In this document: piece by piece, positions 23,433 to 26,954 of the stretch | How positions within the stretch are numbered: position 1 is the first letter of the stretch | Layout: each line of letters starts with the position of its first letter | NCBI GenBank assembly: GCA_002306075.1 | Contig: DBRW01000019.1 | Span: 1 to 26,954 of the forward strand | DNA from: Synergistaceae bacterium UBA1358 | Lineage (GTDB): Bacteria > Synergistota > Synergistia > Synergistales > Synergistaceae | Length of the DNA stretch: 26,954 bases | Reading direction: 5' to 3' | The notes under the pieces: generated by a model | Seen by the model: only the letters and a program-made list of their open reading frames with translations | What the model was told of the DNA's origin: nothing | The model's database searches: none | Made by a program: the position numbers and the translations under genes

Positions 23433-24464
23433 TTAGATCAATTTGATGTTGTTTGCCCCCGGTACGATCCTGCCGATCCTTGCCGACTTATCGAATCCGC
23501 CTGCGATGAGCTGCTTCAGCAGCTCATCCTCATGTTCCTGTGGTATGGCTATCAGGAGGCCCCCTGAGGTCTGCGGGTCAAAGACGAGGTCTTCCGCAAA
23601 GATGCCCGCATTGGAACAGTTTATGACTTTGGATCCCGAGTGTTCCTTGTTCCGGTACGCTCCCGCAGGAATGAGGCCCATTTCGGACATTTCCTTTATA
23701 CCGGGAAGCAGGGGCAGTTTTTCGACCTCGATCTCCAATGCCGTCCCATCGGAGAGAAGATCAAGTGCATGGCCGGCGAGACCGAATCCGGTAACATCGG
23801 TGCAGGCTGTTACTGACATGCGTATATCCTCGGACAGGATGGGGGGTATCGAATTCAACTTTGCCATGCTTTGAACGGCCGGATCGATGTACTCATCGGC
23901 AAACAGCCCCGCCTTTATCGCCGTCACGGCTATTCCTGTACCGATGGGTTTAGTGAGTATCAGTGTGTCTCCGGGAGCTGCGGTCCCCACTGTCCACATC
24001 ATGTCCCTTTTGACCTCGCCGAATGCCACGAGTCCATATTTGGGTTCTTCGTCCTGCACGCTGTGACCGCCGGCCAGCATGGCTCCGGCCTCGAGGACCT
24101 TTTCTGCTCCGCCGTTCAGTATCTCCTTAAGCACTTCGAGGGGTTCGCAGTCAGTCGGAAAACATACCACATTAAGCGCAATAAGCGGCCTGCCGCCCAT
24201 TGCATAAACGTCACTCAGGGAATTTGCCGCTGCAATTTTGCCGAAGTACTCTGGGGAGTCTACCACCGGGGTAATGAAATCAACGGTAAGTATACCGGTC
24301 CTCTCTTCGTCGATCTTCCAAAGCGCGGCATCCTCACCCCTGTTCCATGAGGCAATAAGGCTTTCATCCCTGAAAACCGGCAGATCCCTGAGCAGACGGT
24401 CCAGCTCCGCCGGACCTATCTTGGCCGCTCAGCCGCTTGTACGGGCACGTTCTGTAAGCCTCAT
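23433..24464 (-). CDS. selD: Selenophosphate synthetase, itself a selenoprotein (UGA at codon 12)
   Basis: Makes selenophosphate from selenide and ATP, the selenium donor for selenocysteine and selenouridine. The frame from ATG 24464 reads MRLTERARTSG, then TGA (24429-24431), then AAKIGPAELD, and continues unbroken to the stop at 23433: 343 residues against 347 in E. coli. U12 with K15 aligns with E. coli Cys17 and Lys20, both essential. D45 (EDAAL) and D62 (TVDF) match the metal-binding aspartates, and the rest (AANSLSDVYAMGGRP, GGHSV, FDPQTSGGLL) is typical. Without read-through, the ORF would begin at a GTG at 24266 and lack the whole N-terminal active site. Ribosome binding AGGGA lies 5 bases before the ATG, 16 bases after birA. 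Selenocysteine machinery must exist elsewhere in the genome. Confidence 0.95.
24398..24431 (-). promoter_or_regulatory. Selenocysteine UGA with bacterial SECIS-like hairpin
   Basis: On the minus strand the TGA (24431-24429) is followed after 17 bases by a 9-base loop GGCGGAGCT (24411-24403), held by a perfect GGTCC/GGACC stem (24416-24412 and 24402-24398). The distance to the loop and the leading G residues fit the known limits for bacterial SECIS elements read by SelB. Confidence 0.8.
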
Positions 24465-24480
24465 GAAGATCCCTACCTTC

Positions 24481-25527
24481 CTATTTCATCCGCAGATGGT
24501 GCACATCAGCTGCGGCAAATATTTTTTCTTCGTTATCCGACTTGACTACAAGGGCACCCTGCTCGGTTATTCCGACAGCGGTCCCTCTGAAATCGTTATC
24601 GTCCTGGAGGACACTGACCTCTCTGCCGATAGTATCGCACTCATTCCTGTAAACGGAAAGCAGTTTTGCTATGCCTTCCGGCCTGTTAAGATCGATGATC
24701 AGAGAGGAAAGGGTTTTAAGTATCCGCGCAAGCAAAAGGGGCCTCGGAGCCGTCACTCCCCTCTCGATCATTATGGAGGTGGCGATCTCTCTGTATTCCT
24801 CTTCCAGATCCTCTTCGGTGAAATTGACATTGAGGCCTATACCTGTTACCGCATAATATATCCTGTCAGGTTCTCCGGCTGCCTCACTCAGGATGCCGCA
24901 TATCTTGCGCCCGTTCACAAGGATGTCGTTGGGCCACTTAAGTTTTGCGCCGATCCCGTATCCACCGGCAAGGACAGATCTTACCGCAAGTCCTGCAGCA
25001 AGGTTGAGCAGCTGGACATCGCCAGGCTTAAGTTCGGGTCTTATCAAAACTGAAAAGAGAAGATTTTTTGAGACGGGAGCATACCATGAACGTCCCCTCC
25101 GCCCTCTTCCCTCCGTCTGTTCGTCCGTGACGGCCACTATTCCTTCAGGGGCATCCTGGCGGGCAAGATCTTTGATCACGTGCTGAGTCGAGGTTATCCT
25201 TGGAAAGTAAATGCATTTTCTGAATATGGGGTCATCCCTCAGCAGGAAATCCACCAATGTCGGACTTATCCTGTCCGTTTCCATGATATTTTTTATCATG
25301 TAGCCCTTCTGCGGCACTGAAATTATATCGAGCCCCTCTTCCTTGAGGGCAGAGACAACTTTCGAAAGGGCCTGCCTTGAAAAGCCAAGTCTGTCCGTGA
25401 GGGCCGAACCGGGAACGAACTCCCCTTCATTTTCCGCAAGGTATTCCAGAAGCCTGTAACGGCTGTTTGTCAGGTTATTGCCTGTGAGCAAATGATCACC
25501 CCAAGGATCCGAAACTGCGTCAGCCAA
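24481..25527 (-). CDS. birA: Bifunctional biotin-protein ligase and biotin operon repressor
   Basis: Activates biotin with ATP and attaches it to carboxylase carrier proteins; with the N-terminal DNA-binding domain it can also repress biotin genes. The winged helix is seen at about 20-80 (LTDRLGFSRQALSKVVSALKEEG, then VPQKGY). The catalytic domain has the biotinyl-5'-AMP loop GRGRRGR (140-146), KWPNDIL (197-203) and GILSE, and a small C-terminal SH3-like part. The start at TTG 25527 overlaps the permease stop by 8 bases but has a poor ribosome binding site. An in-frame TTG at 25491 with GGGGTGA nearby is an equally plausible start (336 residues). selD follows 16 bases after its stop, so the pair is co-transcribed. 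Confidence 0.93.
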   Translation of the reverse strand: MADAVSDPWGDHLLTGNNLTNSRYRLLEYLAENEGEFVPGSALTDRLGFSRQALSKVVSALKEEGLDIISVPQKGYMIKNIMETDRISPTLVDFLLRDDPIFRKCIYFPRITSTQHVIKDLARQDAPEGIVAVTDEQTEGRGRRGRSWYAPVSKNLLFSVLIRPELKPGDVQLLNLAAGLAVRSVLAGGYGIGAKLKWPNDILVNGRKICGILSEAAGEPDRIYYAVTGIGLNVNFTEEDLEEEYREIATSIMIERGVTAPRPLLLARILKTLSSLIIDLNRPEGIAKLLSVYRNECDTIGREVSVLQDDNDFRGTAVGITEQGALVVKSDNEEKIFAAADVHHLRMK

Positions 25528-26647
25528 GTCTGTTTGCTCTCAGCGTCAGACCGGCCCCTATTATCAAGAATACGATATTGGCGATCCATGCCGCAAATAC
25601 CGGATGGAGGTAACCGGCATCCCCAAGCGACTGGGTAAACGAGAGGATTATATAGTAGACGAAGACGATGATGACACTCAGTCCGAGCCCCATTCCTGAG
25701 CTTGACCTCTGAGGTCTGCTCCCCACAGCAGCTCCCACTATCGCCAGGACAAGACAGGCCCATGGGACTGAGAAGCGGAGGTTCATGATCATTACTATCT
25801 TGGATACGTCCATGCCTTTCTGCTTCATCATTTCTATCTCCCTGAAAAGCTCGTTCAGCGTCATCTCGTCCGGAGTTCTCGAGGATCTTGCCGCCTCTTC
25901 GGGGTTGAGGTTCAGCTGAAGGGCCTGTTTGTCAAAGGTGAAGAGCAGGGACACGTCGTTTTCCTTAGTGATCTCAAAAACCTTTCCGTCTTCCAGCCAC
26001 CAGCTCCCGTTTACCCATTCGCCTTTTTCGGCAGAGATCAGCCTGCTTAGAAGTCCGCTTTCAAACTCCTGGACCACTACATCCGACATCTTTCCGTCCT
26101 TGATGTCCATCCTGTTGACATATATCACTCTTTTGAGGGAACCACCCGATTCTTCCCTGAGGAAGACCTTTTCCTTGAATACAGGGGGGGACTGTTTGTA
26201 GACCTCATATGCCATGACATTTGCGGCAGCCCTTTCGCTGACAGGTACCAGCGTTTCATTTATGAAAAAGGCGCCTATGGAGACAAAAAAAGCAAGGATA
26301 ACGACCGGCCTGATGATCCTGTTGAACGATATTCCGGATGACTTGAGCGCCACGAGCTCTGAATTTGCGGAAAGCTTATTGAAACCGAGCAAAGCGGCAA
26401 GCAGGCAGCTCATGGGGATGGCCGCGGCAGCCATTTTGGGAAGATAGTAGAGGAAAAGCCTGATGACTATCCCAAGGGAGACCCCGTTTTTTATAATAAG
26501 GTCTGCTATCCTGAAAAGAAGACCGCCTGCCACCATAATTATCGTAAAGGCCATCAAACCAAAGAAAAAGGGACCGACCAGCTCCGCAAAAATGAACCTG
26601 TCGAGTGCCTTGAATTTCAGATACCTGTCGAAAAAGTTATTGTTCAC
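25520..26647 (-). CDS. LptF/LptG family lipopolysaccharide export permease
   Basis: An inner-membrane permease of the YjgP/YjgQ family that, with LptB and the LptC-LptA bridge, extracts LPS for transport to the outer membrane. The protein has three N-terminal membrane helices (roughly 20-45, 55-85, 105-135), a periplasmic jellyroll-like domain (about 140-290) and three C-terminal helices (about 295-372). The conserved SELVALKSSGIS segment follows the second helix group, as in the family. I cannot tell LptF from LptG. The ATG at 26659 has no ribosome binding site; GTG at 26647 follows GAGGG by 5 bases and gives 375 residues. It overlaps kdsC by 11 bases, which supports a joint role in LPS biogenesis. 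Confidence 0.9.
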   Translation of the reverse strand: MNNNFFDRYLKFKALDRFIFAELVGPFFFGLMAFTIIMVAGGLLFRIADLIIKNGVSLGIVIRLFLYYLPKMAAAAIPMSCLLAALLGFNKLSANSELVALKSSGISFNRIIRPVVILAFFVSIGAFFINETLVPVSERAAANVMAYEVYKQSPPVFKEKVFLREESGGSLKRVIYVNRMDIKDGKMSDVVVQEFESGLLSRLISAEKGEWVNGSWWLEDGKVFEITKENDVSLLFTFDKQALQLNLNPEEAARSSRTPDEMTLNELFREIEMMKQKGMDVSKIVMIMNLRFSVPWACLVLAIVGAAVGSRPQRSSSGMGLGLSVIIVFVYYIILSFTQSLGDAGYLHPVFAAWIANIVFLIIGAGLTLRANRLG

Positions 26648-26954
26648 TTTTACCCTCATTCATTTCGATTATTTTTTCAGCACACTCACGTATGGCCCCG
26701 TTGCCGCCGGCCCGCTCCGTCTGCCAGTCAGATGCCTTTAGGACCTCAGGGACGGCATTCGCTACCGCTATTCCAAGACCTGCCCATTCGATGCACTCCA
26801 GATCCGGGATGTCGTCGCCGGCAAAAGCTACCTCTTCCGGCAGTATCCCGTGGTTTTCCGCAAGTGTCTTAAGATCCGCCAGCTTGTCCCTTGTCCCGTT
26901 TATACAACCGGTGATCCTGAGGTCCTCTGCTCTCTGCTGTGTGGCGGCAGAGTA
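26637..26954 (-). CDS. kdsC: Kdo-8-phosphate phosphatase (KdsC-like HAD), C-terminal part
   Basis: The last 106 residues of a HAD-superfamily phosphatase that releases phosphate from Kdo-8-phosphate in LPS inner-core synthesis. The HAD metal-binding motif AFAGDDIPDLECI is followed by GLGIAVANA and the tail motif GGNGAIRECAEKIIE, both characteristic of KdsC. The N-terminal motif with the catalytic aspartates lies outside the window. It ends with TAA at 26637-26639, overlapping the permease start. Its neighbour being an LPS permease supports the assignment. Confidence 0.88.
   Translation of the reverse strand, partial: YSAATQQRAEDLRITGCINGTRDKLADLKTLAENHGILPEEVAFAGDDIPDLECIEWAGLGIAVANAVPEVLKASDWQTERAGGNGAIRECAEKIIEMNEGKSEQ

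Noticed and set aside
24266..24431. selD as a truncated pseudogene starting at GTG 24266
   Set aside because: The upstream frame keeps clear SelD homology on both sides of one TGA, and a SECIS-like hairpin follows, so recoding is a better explanation than decay.

Overview
The window looks like a piece of a chromosome from a Gram-negative anaerobe. An LptF/LptG-type lipopolysaccharide export permease and a KdsC-type Kdo-8-phosphate phosphatase imply an LPS outer membrane. Formate-tetrahydrofolate ligase, a selenocysteine-containing SelD and Firmicute-like genes (NFACT/RqcH, an S55 SpoIVB-type peptidase, a DUF1015 protein) sit beside them. This mix fits Synergistota best; that placement is an inference from gene content, not from any search. 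The window is mostly housekeeping, with no sign of a prophage, insertion sequence, CRISPR array or large island.

Layout. 1-264: a minus-strand tRNA cluster (Leu, initiator Met, one truncated tRNA) with its own promoter overlapping the 3' end of an endonuclease III gene. 254-3489: the endonuclease III gene, translationally coupled to a Lon-family protease with an AAA_32-type ATPase. 3725-4101: a monocistronic cold-shock protein gene with a clear promoter and terminator. 4273-8985: clpB and htpG on the plus strand, a protein quality-control pair, each followed by a terminator-like hairpin. 9088-11374: a secreted protein of unknown function and a DUF1015 protein. 11458-13735: RqcH/NFACT (minus strand) flanked by repeat-rich intergenic DNA. 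13730-17616: an ileS-rluD operon. 17722-19527: fhs with terminator and promoter. 19572-19928: dgkA on the plus strand. 20007-23406: prfB (with a +1 recoding site) overlapping a secreted S55-family protein. 23433-26954: a tightly packed minus-strand run kdsC (partial), lptF/G, birA, selD.

Three genes are mis-sized if only plain ORFs are read. selD starts 198 bases further upstream than the open frame suggests and reads through an in-frame UGA as selenocysteine, with a SECIS-like hairpin just after it. prfB is split by the classic CTT-TGA-C +1 frameshift site. The NFACT gene appears to start on an ATC codon, because the conserved N-terminus, a Shine-Dalgarno sequence and an extended -10 all lie upstream of the first ATG. 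Several other starts were moved to codons with better ribosome binding sites (csp, clpB, DUF1015, rluD, fhs, lptF/G).

The other notable theme is non-coding repeats. Intergenic spaces at 11.4-11.6, 13.3-13.7 and 19.9-20.0 kb hold related palindromes, a GCTGAGC motif repeated every 10-11 bases, and a 129-base element closed by a 10-bp inverted repeat with a long hairpin inside. No obviously new multi-gene system was found; the best leads are the recoding events, the permuted S55 protein and the repeat family.
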